From positions 434,001 through 498,000 of the forward strand of contig NZ_JAIVLG010000001.1 in NCBI RefSeq assembly GCF_020524545.1: 64,000 nt of DNA, in the 5' to 3' direction. Below the pieces are notes generated by a model, which had not been told where the DNA came from, made no database searches, and was given only the letters and a program-made list of their open reading frames with translations. Below, piece after piece: positions 34,120-41,469 of this stretch. Each line of letters begins with the position of its first letter. Within the stretch, counting starts at the first letter, position 1. Both the position numbers and the translations under genes were made by a program. This stretch comes from Microbacterium paraoxydans (GTDB lineage: Bacteria; Actinomycetota; Actinomycetes; Actinomycetales; Microbacteriaceae).

Positions 34120-34136
34120 ACACCGTAGGAGACCCC

Positions 34137-34427
34137 ATGTCTTTCCAGGCATACCTCGACAACATCGAGACCAAGACCGGCCTCACCCCGCGACAGTTCA
34201 TCGAACGCGCCACGGAGAAGGGCTTCGACCGGACGACCAAGGCGGCACCCATCGTCGCATGGCTGAAAGAGGACTATCAGCTCGGTCAGGGGCACGCGAT
34301 GGCGCTCGTGCACGTGATCACGAAAGGCCCGCAGATCAGTGCCAAGCACGTGGGCACGGGCGGCGCCCACGGCGACGCCTCCGACATGCTGTGGCTCGAC
34401 GGCAAGGACAGCAATCCGAACGCGTGA
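34137..34427 (+). CDS. DUF4287 small protein
   Basis: A 96-residue protein matching DUF4287 (FQAYLDNIETKTGLTPRQF N-terminus; IVAWLKEDYQLGQGHAMALVHVI near 38-60). Function unknown. Ribosome site GTAGGAGACCCC precedes ATG 34137. It probably shares a transcript with the cupin gene. Confidence 0.8.
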   Translation: MSFQAYLDNIETKTGLTPRQFIERATEKGFDRTTKAAPIVAWLKEDYQLGQGHAMALVHVITKGPQISAKHVGTGGAHGDASDMLWLDGKDSNPNA

Positions 34428-34465
34428 TCCCTCCGTGCGCGCAGGCCGCGCATCGGACCGGCCAG

Positions 34466-34471
34466 TAGGAT
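34466..34471 (+). promoter_or_regulatory. -10-like hexamer TAGGAT, predicted leaderless start
   Basis: TAGGAT ends 7 bases before the GTG at 34479. Confidence 0.45.
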
Positions 34472-34478
34472 TCCCTGC

Positions 34479-35453
34479 GTGGCAGCATCCTCCCAGCGCA
34501 AGAAGAAGGCCCCGAGCGCCAAGCGCACGCCGACCCGCACGAGCGGCAATCCGGCGAAGCGTCCGGTCGTCGAAGCGGGACCGGTGATGGTATCCGATTG
34601 GATCGGGGCTGCGCGACTGCGCACGCTGCCGCTCGCGATCGCGCCTGTGGTCATCGGTACCGGAGCGGCGCGCAGCACCGGTCCCGAATTCCACTGGGTC
34701 ATCGCGCTCGCCTGTCTCGCCGTCGCGGTACTGCTGCAGATCGGCGTGAACTTCACGAACGACTACAGCGACGGCATCCGCGGTACCGACGCCCACCGTG
34801 TCGGCCCGGCTCGGCTCACCGCCTCCGGACGCGTGAAGCCCCGCACGGTGCTGATCATCGGTCTGGGTTTCTTCGCGCTCGCCGCGGCCGTCGGGCTGGC
34901 CATCGTGATCCGCACGGGACAGTGGTGGATGCTCGCCGTCGGTGCCGCGTGCATCGTCGCCGCGTGGTTCTACACCGGGGGCAAGCGACCGTACGGCTAC
35001 TACGGCCTGGGCGAAGTGTTCGTGTTCGTGTTCTTCGGACTCGTGGCGACGCTCGGCACGACGTGGGTGCAGGTGTTCGCCCTGTCGCAGCAGGCGTGGC
35101 TCGGTGCGATCGCCGCCGGCCTGTTCGCGTGCGCCGTGCTGCTGGCCAACAACCTGAGAGACATCGATCAGGACCGCGAGGTCGGCAAGCGCACCCTCAC
35201 CGTGCTGATCGGGCGCCGGGCGACCCAGGTGCTGTTCACGCTCTTCGTGCTGGCACCGTTCGGCATCGCGGCCGTCCTGGCACTGCTCTTCCCGATCGCG
35301 TGGATCTCGCTTCTGGCGTTGCTGGCAGGTCTGCCCGCCATCGCTATCGTCTGGTCGTATCGGCAGGCGAAGGAGCTGGTGACCGCGCTGGCGCTCACCT
35401 CTCTCACCGCGCTGCTCTACGCCGGTGCCCTCTTCTGGGCGTTCGTCGGCTGA
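34479..35453 (+). CDS. menA: 1,4-dihydroxy-2-naphthoate polyprenyltransferase
   Basis: A 324-residue UbiA-superfamily membrane enzyme that prenylates DHNA in menaquinone synthesis. Seen: a basic N-terminal tail (1-35), about eight helices, and both Asp-rich prenyl-diphosphate sites, NDYSDGIRGTDAHR (about 92-105) and DIDQDREVGKRTL (about 229-241). The GTG start fits a leaderless promoter. No other men genes are in the window. Confidence 0.93.
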   Translation: MAASSQRKKKAPSAKRTPTRTSGNPAKRPVVEAGPVMVSDWIGAARLRTLPLAIAPVVIGTGAARSTGPEFHWVIALACLAVAVLLQIGVNFTNDYSDGIRGTDAHRVGPARLTASGRVKPRTVLIIGLGFFALAAAVGLAIVIRTGQWWMLAVGAACIVAAWFYTGGKRPYGYYGLGEVFVFVFFGLVATLGTTWVQVFALSQQAWLGAIAAGLFACAVLLANNLRDIDQDREVGKRTLTVLIGRRATQVLFTLFVLAPFGIAAVLALLFPIAWISLLALLAGLPAIAIVWSYRQAKELVTALALTSLTALLYAGALFWAFVG

Positions 35454-35468
35454 CCGCGCGCGCGGAGC

Positions 35469-35774
35469 TCAGACCCGCGGGTCGTCTTCGACGGATTCGT
35501 TCGCGTCGTCGATGGCCCGGTCCTCGGCATCCGCGTCGGCCTGACCACCCGAGGAACGGCTCTCTCGACGTTCCTGCAGTCGTGCCGAGGCATCGGTCAG
35601 GGGGGTGCGCAGGAACAGCATCGAGATGCTCATCCCGATGAGGGCCGCGAAGATCGCCGCGAGCCACCAGAACTCGCGGAAGATCGGGAAGAAGAACCAC
35701 AGGATCGCGAGCGGCACCAGGAATGCCAGCAGCCGCAGCACGGTGTAGACGAGGAAAGGGGCGGACTTCTTCAC
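35469..35774 (-). CDS. DUF4229 membrane protein
   Basis: A 101-residue protein with two hydrophobic helices (about 7-30 and 36-56) and an acidic cytoplasmic tail, matching DUF4229, which is often found beside menA as here. Function unknown. GTG 35774 has a leaderless-type -10 (TAGACT). Confidence 0.8.
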   Translation of the reverse strand: MKKSAPFLVYTVLRLLAFLVPLAILWFFFPIFREFWWLAAIFAALIGMSISMLFLRTPLTDASARLQERRESRSSGGQADADAEDRAIDDANESVEDDPRV

Positions 35775-35780
35775 GCCTTC

Positions 35781-35786
35781 AGTCTA
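35781..35786 (-). promoter_or_regulatory. -10-like hexamer TAGACT, predicted leaderless start
   Basis: TAGACT on the minus strand ends 6 bases before the GTG at 35774 and overlaps the end of the upstream gene. Confidence 0.4.
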
Positions 35787-36710
35787 CGTTCGCCGGGCCG
35801 TGCCTCCGTCGCCGATGCCCAGGTGCGCGAAGGGGATGCCGCGTACGACGCGGCGCCAGGGGTGTTCTCCCAGCGTCCACAGCAGCTCGGCATCGAGATC
35901 GAGCGCGAGATCCTCACAGCCGACCGGCAGCGCGGCGCGATCTCGGGTGAGCGCGGCCCGTGCACCGCTCCACAGCACGCCGGGATGCAGCTGGTCGGAC
36001 TGCGACACGAAGTAGCGTCCACCCCACCGCACGGCGCCCTGCATGCGCGCGATGTCTGGCGAGAAGCGGTCCGTTTCGGTGAAGCCGTCCTCGGCGCCCC
36101 CGGGAATGGTGAACTCGCCGATCCGGCCGCCGCCGTCGGCGCGGTGCTCGCCGATGAGCACACATCGGCGGGGCGTGCCGTCGTCATCGAACACGCGGCC
36201 GAGGAAGGAGCAGCGCAGCGCGACCGGATGCACGCGGGTGCGCACGGCCACGAGCGAGGTGGCACGGCCTCCGCGGGCCCGTGCTCCTGTGAGCCGTCGG
36301 GCGTCGGCGCCGCGGACCTCGCGGATGTCGGAGAGGTCGAACTCCCAGATGCCACGTCGTGTCGCCGCGACGAACAATCGGTCCCCGAACCAGGCGAGGC
36401 CACCGGCATGGATCGGCGCCGGATCGAGCGCGCCGTCGTCGCCGGTGACTGCGAGGATGACGTCGAGGCGCCGGGAGCGCTCCCGGTCGACCAGGGTGAC
36501 ACGGGAGGCGAGGTGGCGGCCGTCGAGGCGCTGCCGGAACCAGCTCACGGCGATCGTGGGGCGACCGCGCCAGATGCCGACGTCGATGCCCTGCGGGTAC
36601 CAGCGTCGAGTCCACGTGCGGGCGGAGAGCCAGCGCAGCTCGACGGTCTCGCGCCGTTTCCACCGCACCGGGCGCCACGCGGATCCGAAGGGCCAGAACA
36701 TGCTCCTCAT
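35784..36710 (-). CDS. Hypothetical protein, possible beta-propeller-like
   Basis: A 308-residue protein with no family recognised. It has repeated short beta-rich stretches (ILAVTGDDGALDPAPIHAGG, RLFVAATRRGIWEFDLSDI, GGRYFVSQSDQLHPGVLW), which recall propeller proteins, but no clear repeat register. No signal peptide or transmembrane helix. ATG 36710 is followed by a second ATG at 36701. It is the last host gene before the mobile element. Confidence 0.6.
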   Translation of the reverse strand: MRSMFWPFGSAWRPVRWKRRETVELRWLSARTWTRRWYPQGIDVGIWRGRPTIAVSWFRQRLDGRHLASRVTLVDRERSRRLDVILAVTGDDGALDPAPIHAGGLAWFGDRLFVAATRRGIWEFDLSDIREVRGADARRLTGARARGGRATSLVAVRTRVHPVALRCSFLGRVFDDDGTPRRCVLIGEHRADGGGRIGEFTIPGGAEDGFTETDRFSPDIARMQGAVRWGGRYFVSQSDQLHPGVLWSGARAALTRDRAALPVGCEDLALDLDAELLWTLGEHPWRRVVRGIPFAHLGIGDGGTARRT

Positions 36711-36746
36711 CGTCCCCGATCGGAGGCACCGGTGCGAGCCGGAAGC

Positions 36747-36833
36747 TCTGCCGAAACCCAGACGTGTCGTGCTGCCGTCCGCGTGTTGCGGTCCGACACG
36801 CCGACGGCGCGGCGTTGCTTCTGGGTTTTCGCA
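36747..36833. repeat. Nested imperfect inverted repeat
   Basis: An outer pair (aaacccaga near 36748 with tctgggttt near 36820) encloses CGTGTCG (from 36757) and CGACACG (to 36800). It sits between the leftward hypothetical gene and the tRNA-like sequence. It contains the intergenic 10-mer CCGACACGCC at 36793-36802. Confidence 0.45.
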
Positions 36834-36905
36834 CCCTCGTTCGGAGCGTCATCCCAGGAAACGGTTCTAGCGCGGAAGATCACGGCGGGGTAACGTCGTT
36901 TCCAT

Positions 36906-36981
36906 CGCGGCGATCCGGGTGGTCCCGGGCCTCAGTTCATACCTGACGGCGTTGCGGGTTCGACTCCCGCCGTCGCGTCCA
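36906..36981 (+). tRNA. tRNA-like sequence, CAU anticodon loop, used as attachment site
   Basis: This 76-base stretch has a 7-bp acceptor stem (cgcggcg/cgtcgcg, one G-T pair), a perfect T-arm (gcggg ttcgact cccgc), a TTCATAC anticodon loop and encoded CCA. The D-arm is abnormal: U8, A14 and A21 are not in place, the loop is short, and the anticodon stem has a C-C mismatch. It is either an unusual tRNA-Met or a decayed copy. Its 3' half (from 36956) is the attL core, so that half was supplied by the element. Confidence 0.45.
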
Positions 36982-36984
36982 CTC
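36956..36984. repeat. attL, 29-bp core
   Basis: Identical to 50152-50180. It covers the T-loop and 3' end of the tRNA-like sequence. Bases just outside the 29 differ between the two copies, so the core is exactly delimited. Confidence 0.85.
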
Positions 36985-36985
36985 C

Positions 36986-37031
36986 AGAAGCCCCACCTGC
37001 CCCGGAATATCAGGGCTGGCGGGGCTTCTTT
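36986..37031. terminator. Bidirectional terminator between the tRNA-like sequence and integrase
   Basis: Arms agaagcccc (36986-36994) and ggggcttct (37021-37029), with further partial pairing inside and a T-rich end (ttctttgctg). It follows the tRNA-like sequence on plus and overlaps the integrase stop on minus. Confidence 0.65.
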
Positions 37032-38242
37032 GCTGTCTGCACCGCGCTCCGTGACAACAAAACAGCAACACTCGACGAAGTGCGCGCCTGATCGAGCGCG
37101 TCCGAAACGGCCTCGAGGTCGTCATCGAACAGGTCGGCGTAGACGTCCAGAGTCATCGCCGCGGACTTGTGCCCGAGCATCCGTTGCACGGCCTTCACGT
37201 TCGCGCCGGCCGAGATCGCGAGCGACGCCGCGGTGTGCCGGAGGTCGTGGATTGTCATGCGGGGGAGTCCTGCCGTCTCGAGCGCGGTCATGAACCAGGA
37301 GCGTGAGCCTTCGCTCGTGCGGGGCCGCGGCACGTGTACGAGGCCCTCCCCGAACAGCAAGGCGTCGCGCCCCTTGCCCTCGCACTGGCGTGCGATCGGC
37401 AGAGCGAGGAAGTTGGGGAACGGCACGCTGCGCCGTTCATGCGTCTTCGGCGTGCCGACGTGGATCGTCGTCCCGACCCGCACAGCGTTCTCTTGGACGC
37501 TCAGACGCCGTTTCAGCGCGTCTACGTCCCGAACCCTCAAGCCGGTGAGTTCGCCCCAACGGAGGCCGGTGTAGGCCGCGACGTGGATCAGCGTGCCGTA
37601 GTCGCCCGATGCGTCGACGAGCGCATCGACCTGCTCGTGGGTGAGGTAGACGTGAGGCTTCGCGACCTTCCGGGGCAGGTTGTCGAGTCCCCGGGCGACG
37701 TTCTGAGTGACGCGGCGATCGCGGAGCGCGACGTCGAGGATCGCGGCGAGCACGCCGTGAGCTCTCAGCACGACCGTCGCAGACTTCGGCTTTGTTGCCA
37801 GGCCAGCCGTTCGTGACGACTCGCGTCGGGCGCTCGGCGCTGTGCCGTCCGACAATTGGCGGATCCACTCTCGCACCGCGGAGTGCTGCACTGCCGCGAC
37901 CGCAACCCGCCCCCACTTTGGCTCGACGTAGACCCGCCAGGCGTCCGAGACTGCGCGATATGTCGACGGCTTGAGGCTGGTTTCCTTGTCGCGCAGCCAC
38001 TCCGCACCGAGCGTCCCGACGGTCACCCTCGCGGTCGACGGGTTCACGTACTCGCCGCGGCCCTTGGACACCTCGACCTCCGCTAGACGGAGCTCCGCAT
38101 CTCGCTTTGTCGTGAATCCTCGCTCGGTAGTCTGGGAGTGATCTGGGCGCCGGTAACTGATCCGGTAGCGACGATCAACCCGCCGAGGTTTCCCTTCTTT
38201 GTCGAGCTCGCCCTTGACGAAGTACTCGTGAACGCTACCCAC
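37010..38242 (-). CDS. int: Phage-type tyrosine integrase
   Basis: A 410-residue site-specific recombinase. An N-terminal arm-binding domain (about 1-65), a SAM-like core-binding domain (about 65-165) and a catalytic domain contain Arg in TGLRWGELTGLRV (about 220), HDLRHTAAS (His/Arg about 335), LGHKS, and the nucleophile in TLDVYADL (Tyr about 372). The start is GTG 38242, overlapping the upstream HTH gene by eight bases. It is adjacent to attL, as expected for the enzyme that integrates the element. Confidence 0.95.
   Translation of the reverse strand: MGSVHEYFVKGELDKEGKPRRVDRRYRISYRRPDHSQTTERGFTTKRDAELRLAEVEVSKGRGEYVNPSTARVTVGTLGAEWLRDKETSLKPSTYRAVSDAWRVYVEPKWGRVAVAAVQHSAVREWIRQLSDGTAPSARRESSRTAGLATKPKSATVVLRAHGVLAAILDVALRDRRVTQNVARGLDNLPRKVAKPHVYLTHEQVDALVDASGDYGTLIHVAAYTGLRWGELTGLRVRDVDALKRRLSVQENAVRVGTTIHVGTPKTHERRSVPFPNFLALPIARQCEGKGRDALLFGEGLVHVPRPRTSEGSRSWFMTALETAGLPRMTIHDLRHTAASLAISAGANVKAVQRMLGHKSAAMTLDVYADLFDDDLEAVSDALDQARTSSSVAVLLSRSAVQTAKKPRQP
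37051..37061. repeat. Candidate integrase arm-binding site (left)
   Basis: GTGACAACAAA, 67 bases inside attL and within the 3' end of the integrase gene. The same 11-mer is at 50041-50051 near attR. Confidence 0.5.
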
Positions 38243-38795
38243 CGACGATCAGCCCCGACTCGCGACACTGGTTGATCCACCGGTGTGCAGTCGATCGCGA
38301 GATCCCGAACGCATCGGTGACTGCCTTAATCGGATGCAACCGCAACGCGAGGGCCACGTTATACGTGCGTGCGACCTCACCCATTGCGCCAGGTGACGGC
38401 CATTGGTCCCGGATCGCGGTCGGGTACGCCTCGCTGGCCAATGCGTGCGCGGTGAGCGGAGTCCACCCTGCGTGTGGAGGTAGATGCTGTCGAAGCAAGT
38501 CGATGACTCGGACATTCCGGAGGTCATCGGAAGTAACTTCTTCCTGGGCTCCATGACTCTCAATCGTGACTGACATGATCCTCAGCCAGAAGGAGCCCGA
38601 CGCCGACACGCGAATGCGAGTCTCCAGACCTATTCGCGGATGGTGGTCAACGATCAGGGTTCCAGGCGATCGGAGAGTCAGTGTCGGTCCGCCTACCTCG
38701 ATGGGGCGTGCGTCCGCGTCGGGCAAGTACTCGACCTCTGCACCGAACGGTCGGGCTCCTGAATCGGAGTCCGTGCTGCCGCTATCCCCAGTCAT
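38235..38795 (-). CDS. HTH protein upstream of the integrase
   Basis: A 186-residue protein with an unrecognised N-terminal part (1-110) and a C-terminal HTH (about 155-180: AVTDAFGISRSTAHRWINQC), of the kind found in actinophage regulators. Its stop overlaps the integrase start, so the two are co-translated. It is divergent from the Xis-like gene. It may control the integrase/excision switch (inference). Confidence 0.65.
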   Translation of the reverse strand: MTGDSGSTDSDSGARPFGAEVEYLPDADARPIEVGGPTLTLRSPGTLIVDHHPRIGLETRIRVSASGSFWLRIMSVTIESHGAQEEVTSDDLRNVRVIDLLRQHLPPHAGWTPLTAHALASEAYPTAIRDQWPSPGAMGEVARTYNVALALRLHPIKAVTDAFGISRSTAHRWINQCRESGLIVGG

Positions 38796-38857
38796 CTGAA
38801 AAGCCTCTCGTGATACACGCTTGCGGAAAGTGTAGCAACGTGATGTAACCTATCGCT

Positions 38858-38884
38858 TGACACACTTACCGAAGAGATGTGTCA
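38858..38884. promoter_or_regulatory. Inverted repeat in the divergent control region
   Basis: TGACACA (38858-38864) and TGTGTCA (38878-38884) lie between the HTH/integrase unit (leftward) and the early operon (rightward). TTGACA at 38857-38862 could be a -35 box. A repressor operator is likely by position. Confidence 0.4.
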
Positions 38885-38898
38885 CGAAAGGAGAAGTC

Positions 38899-39144
38899 GT
38901 GACAGTTCAACTCGCGCCCCAGCAGCCGGACGCACCGAGAGCAGACGAGCAGAAGTACCTGACGCCTGCACAGGCGTGCGACCTAGTGCCCGGCATGACG
39001 GTCGGACACCTCGCCCAGCTTCGCTTCACCGGCAAAGGCCCGAAGTTCTTGAAGCCGACGCCCCGAACCGTCCTCTATCGGACCGTAGACGTCATCGCGT
39101 GGCTCGAAAGCTCCGAACAGAGCAGCACCGCAGCGACGGCCTGA
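38899..39144 (+). CDS. Excisionase-like small HTH protein
   Basis: An 81-residue protein with a MerR/HTH_17-type fold (about 25-75: YLTPAQACDLVPGMTVGHLA, LYRTVDVIAWLES), as in phage Xis proteins. GTG 38899 is chosen because AAAGGAG lies five bases upstream; an in-frame ATG at 38857 has no such site. First gene of the rightward operon and divergent from the integrase unit. Confidence 0.72.
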   Translation: MTVQLAPQQPDAPRADEQKYLTPAQACDLVPGMTVGHLAQLRFTGKGPKFLKPTPRTVLYRTVDVIAWLESSEQSSTAATA

Positions 39145-39165
39145 CGGATGAGTATCAACGAGAAA

Positions 39166-39188
39166 GGGCCCGGGGTTCAGCCGGGCCC
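39166..39188 (+). terminator. GC-rich hairpin (attenuator-like)
   Basis: A perfect 8-bp stem gggcccgg/ccgggccc with a 7-base loop lies between the Xis-like gene and the next ribosome site. No U-run follows, so partial termination or transcript protection is more likely than full termination. Confidence 0.55.
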
Positions 39189-39219
39189 AGAGAACCAGAA
39201 CCCTTCGAGAGGAACCAGC

Positions 39220-39819
39220 ATGATTACCCTACCGGCCGCCACCGTGCTTGTCACCGACGACGAGTACCGCGCCGCAGCGCTAGCAATCCGCACATGGATC
39301 GAACAGCAGCTCACCAAACCCGAAGTGACTGCGGCGCTCGCCGCAGCTGAGAGTGCCGAGGGGTTCACGATCGGCGACCACCCGCTCGAGCGGATCGGCA
39401 TCCTCGACATCCTGATTCGGCAGGGGCGGGCGCCTGGGGTCACTGCCGAACGTATGCCAGACTTCCTCACCCCACCCACTTGGGCTGTCGCGTCCAGCTA
39501 CCGCATCAACTACGGATGCGGCGCGATCGCGCTTGCATTCGACGGTCAGCCCCACGGCGACCTGGTGCCCGTGAGTGTCTCACAGGACATCGAACTCGTG
39601 CTCTGGCCCGACCTCTACGACGAGCCATCACAGGTTGGTGACCACCACAGCGATGGACCAAACCTCACATGGAACGCGGCCGACGCCGAAAACCTCGCGT
39701 CCAAGACTCCAAGCGCTGTGAAGCGGTTCGCCGAAGCGCTCGCCGCGGCAGCCGACGAGCTCGCCGACATCGAAGCCCGCAGCCTCACCCGCTTCTCTGC
39801 TCGTGAGGTGAACCAGTGA
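39220..39819 (+). CDS. Hypothetical element protein
   Basis: A 199-residue acidic soluble protein of unknown family. ATG 39220 is preferred over 39148 because GAGAGGA precedes it and the longer frame would translate the hairpin at 39166-39188. The C-terminal part is helical and Ala-rich (about 165-190). The stop overlaps the next start by four bases. Confidence 0.65.
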   Translation: MITLPAATVLVTDDEYRAAALAIRTWIEQQLTKPEVTAALAAAESAEGFTIGDHPLERIGILDILIRQGRAPGVTAERMPDFLTPPTWAVASSYRINYGCGAIALAFDGQPHGDLVPVSVSQDIELVLWPDLYDEPSQVGDHHSDGPNLTWNAADAENLASKTPSAVKRFAEALAAAADELADIEARSLTRFSAREVNQ

Positions 39820-40211
39820 GCGTCGGCATGATCGCGGACGCCAGGGAAAGCCTCGTCGCGGCGGCGCTCACCCTCTCCGCGGCCGTGGCCACGGCCACGT
39901 TCGAGAACCCGGTCCCCGCCGCACTGATCCACGAGTTCCGCGACGCAGACCGCGCCCTCGCAGACGCCATGGCAGCCCACCAACGACCTCGCCCGCCCGC
40001 AGTGCTCGCCGTAGCGACGTTCGAGGTCGAACCCGGAGAGGACGGATCTACCGTCGTTCTCTCGCATGCACGCGGCCGCGTGACTCTGGAACCCGACAGG
40101 GCTCGTGGCCTCGCAGCCGCGTTGACCGCGGCCGCCGGGCACATTGACCGGCCGCGTGAGCTCCGCCGCCGCAGCGACGTCGGCCAGGAGCTCCTCGAGC
40201 GGGAGGGCTGA
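39816..40211 (+). CDS. Hypothetical element protein
   Basis: A 131-residue protein, Ala- and Arg-rich, of unknown family. The N-terminal half looks helical (ESLVAAALTLSAAVATATFE) and the rest has a possible beta hairpin. GTG 39816 overlaps the preceding stop by four bases. Part of the tightly packed early operon. Confidence 0.6.
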   Translation: MSVGMIADARESLVAAALTLSAAVATATFENPVPAALIHEFRDADRALADAMAAHQRPRPPAVLAVATFEVEPGEDGSTVVLSHARGRVTLEPDRARGLAAALTAAAGHIDRPRELRRRSDVGQELLEREG

Positions 40212-40214
40212 GCG

Positions 40215-41300
40215 GTGGGAAATCCTCAGAACGTCATCAAGCCGCTGGCAGACGTGCCACCCACGTGGCTTCCGTTCGTCGCATTATTCAGGTCATTCCT
40301 GCACGCCGGAAATCTTTCGAACCGCTACATCGAAGACTGCATCGGCATCCTCCGCCGCTTCGCAATCGCGACAGGTGCCGCCCCAACCGAAGTAACGCTC
40401 GCTCATCTGCTCGAGTACATCAACAGCGGGTTCAGCCCCGGAACGATGTATCAGCTTCGCTCCGTGTTCCAGCGCTTCTTCGGCATGCTCCACACCGAGG
40501 ACCTCATCCCACGCAACCCCTCAGCCAAGCTCCCCAAGGTGAAAGTACCCGTGGGGAAGCCAAGACCGTTCACCGTCGCTCAGGTCGGCCTACTCCTCAA
40601 CGGCGTAAGCGGCGGGCGTCCAGCGTACGCACGCACCCGAGCCATGATCCTCCTGGGCTACTTCCAAGGCTGGCGAGTCGCCGAGATCGCACGCGCTGCA
40701 GGCGAGCAGTTCGACCTCCAGGAGAACGTCGTCCGCTACATCGCCAAGGGTTCGAAGTTTAGAGAACAAGCGCTCACACCGACGATCGCCGCGCTCGCGG
40801 CCACGATGCCCCGACGCGGCTACTGGTTCCCGGGACAAACCGGCGAGGGGCACGTCCTTCCCAAAAGCGTCTCATCGCTCCTCGCTAACCGGATCAGCAC
40901 CGTCGGCATCGACGACCCCCGCCTGACCGCTCACTCGCTTCGCCATGCTTGCGCGACCGAACTCGTCGCGGCCGGCGTCGATATCAGGGTCATCGCCGAA
41001 TTCCTCGGCCACGAAAACCCGGCAACCACGATGAGGTACACGAAGGTCGATCTGTCACAGCAAATCGCTGCAGCAGCTCTCATCCCTACCCTTGACGAAA
41101 GCCCACACGCCACGGCGCTCGCCGCAGGATCCGCCATCCCCCGCCTCGAAGATCTCCGTCGAGCCAGTGCGGGCGCAAGTCGACACGGCACACCGGCCGC
41201 CTACCGCACAGGATGCCGCTGCGACCTATGCCGCGACGCCCACGCGCTCGCCAACCGGCAATGGCGAGCCAACCGTGTCCTCGCGGGAGCCAACGCCTAG
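40215..41300 (+). CDS. Second tyrosine recombinase with a C-terminal Cys motif
   Basis: A 361-residue XerC/D-like recombinase. A core-binding domain (about 15-110) is followed by a catalytic domain with TRAMILLGYFQGWRVAEIA (first Arg near 155), TAHSLRHACATELV (His/Arg about 242-245), FLGHENPATTMRYTKV (Tyr about 274). The tail has YRTGCRCDLCRDAHA (about 334-348), a Cys cluster often appended to actinophage proteins. It is not at an att site, so it is unlikely to be the integrase. Dimer resolution or DNA-processing roles are possible. Confidence 0.82.
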   Translation: MGNPQNVIKPLADVPPTWLPFVALFRSFLHAGNLSNRYIEDCIGILRRFAIATGAAPTEVTLAHLLEYINSGFSPGTMYQLRSVFQRFFGMLHTEDLIPRNPSAKLPKVKVPVGKPRPFTVAQVGLLLNGVSGGRPAYARTRAMILLGYFQGWRVAEIARAAGEQFDLQENVVRYIAKGSKFREQALTPTIAALAATMPRRGYWFPGQTGEGHVLPKSVSSLLANRISTVGIDDPRLTAHSLRHACATELVAAGVDIRVIAEFLGHENPATTMRYTKVDLSQQIAAAALIPTLDESPHATALAAGSAIPRLEDLRRASAGASRHGTPAAYRTGCRCDLCRDAHALANRQWRANRVLAGANA

Positions 41301-41370
41301 TGAGAGCACCCCACCAATCCACTGCGAAAACCCCCGCCCGCCATCAACTCGCCCGAAGGGAGAACACCTG

Positions 41371-41469
41371 ATGACCATCACCGCGCTCGCCGAAGGTCAG
41401 CAGGCTCCTCGGTTGGATCTCCCGGTCGAGCAGCACGAGATCCGCGCAACCATGGAAGGCAGCGCTTAG
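41371..41469 (+). CDS. Small element ORF
   Basis: A 32-residue frame beginning at ATG 41371 with GAAGGGAG upstream, ending one base into the next gene's start. Coupled spacing and a good ribosome site are the only support. No motif. Confidence 0.4.
   Translation: MTITALAEGQQAPRLDLPVEQHEIRATMEGSA

Noticed and set aside
36700..36985. A tmRNA gene at attL
   Set aside because: The T-arm and 3' end look right, but there is no tag reading frame ending in LAA and too little space for the pseudoknots; a tRNA-like fold of 76 bases explains it better.
41092..41469. A 125-residue protein starting inside the second recombinase gene
   Set aside because: The first part overlaps the recombinase in another frame and is low-complexity; only the last 32 codons, with their own ribosome site, are kept.
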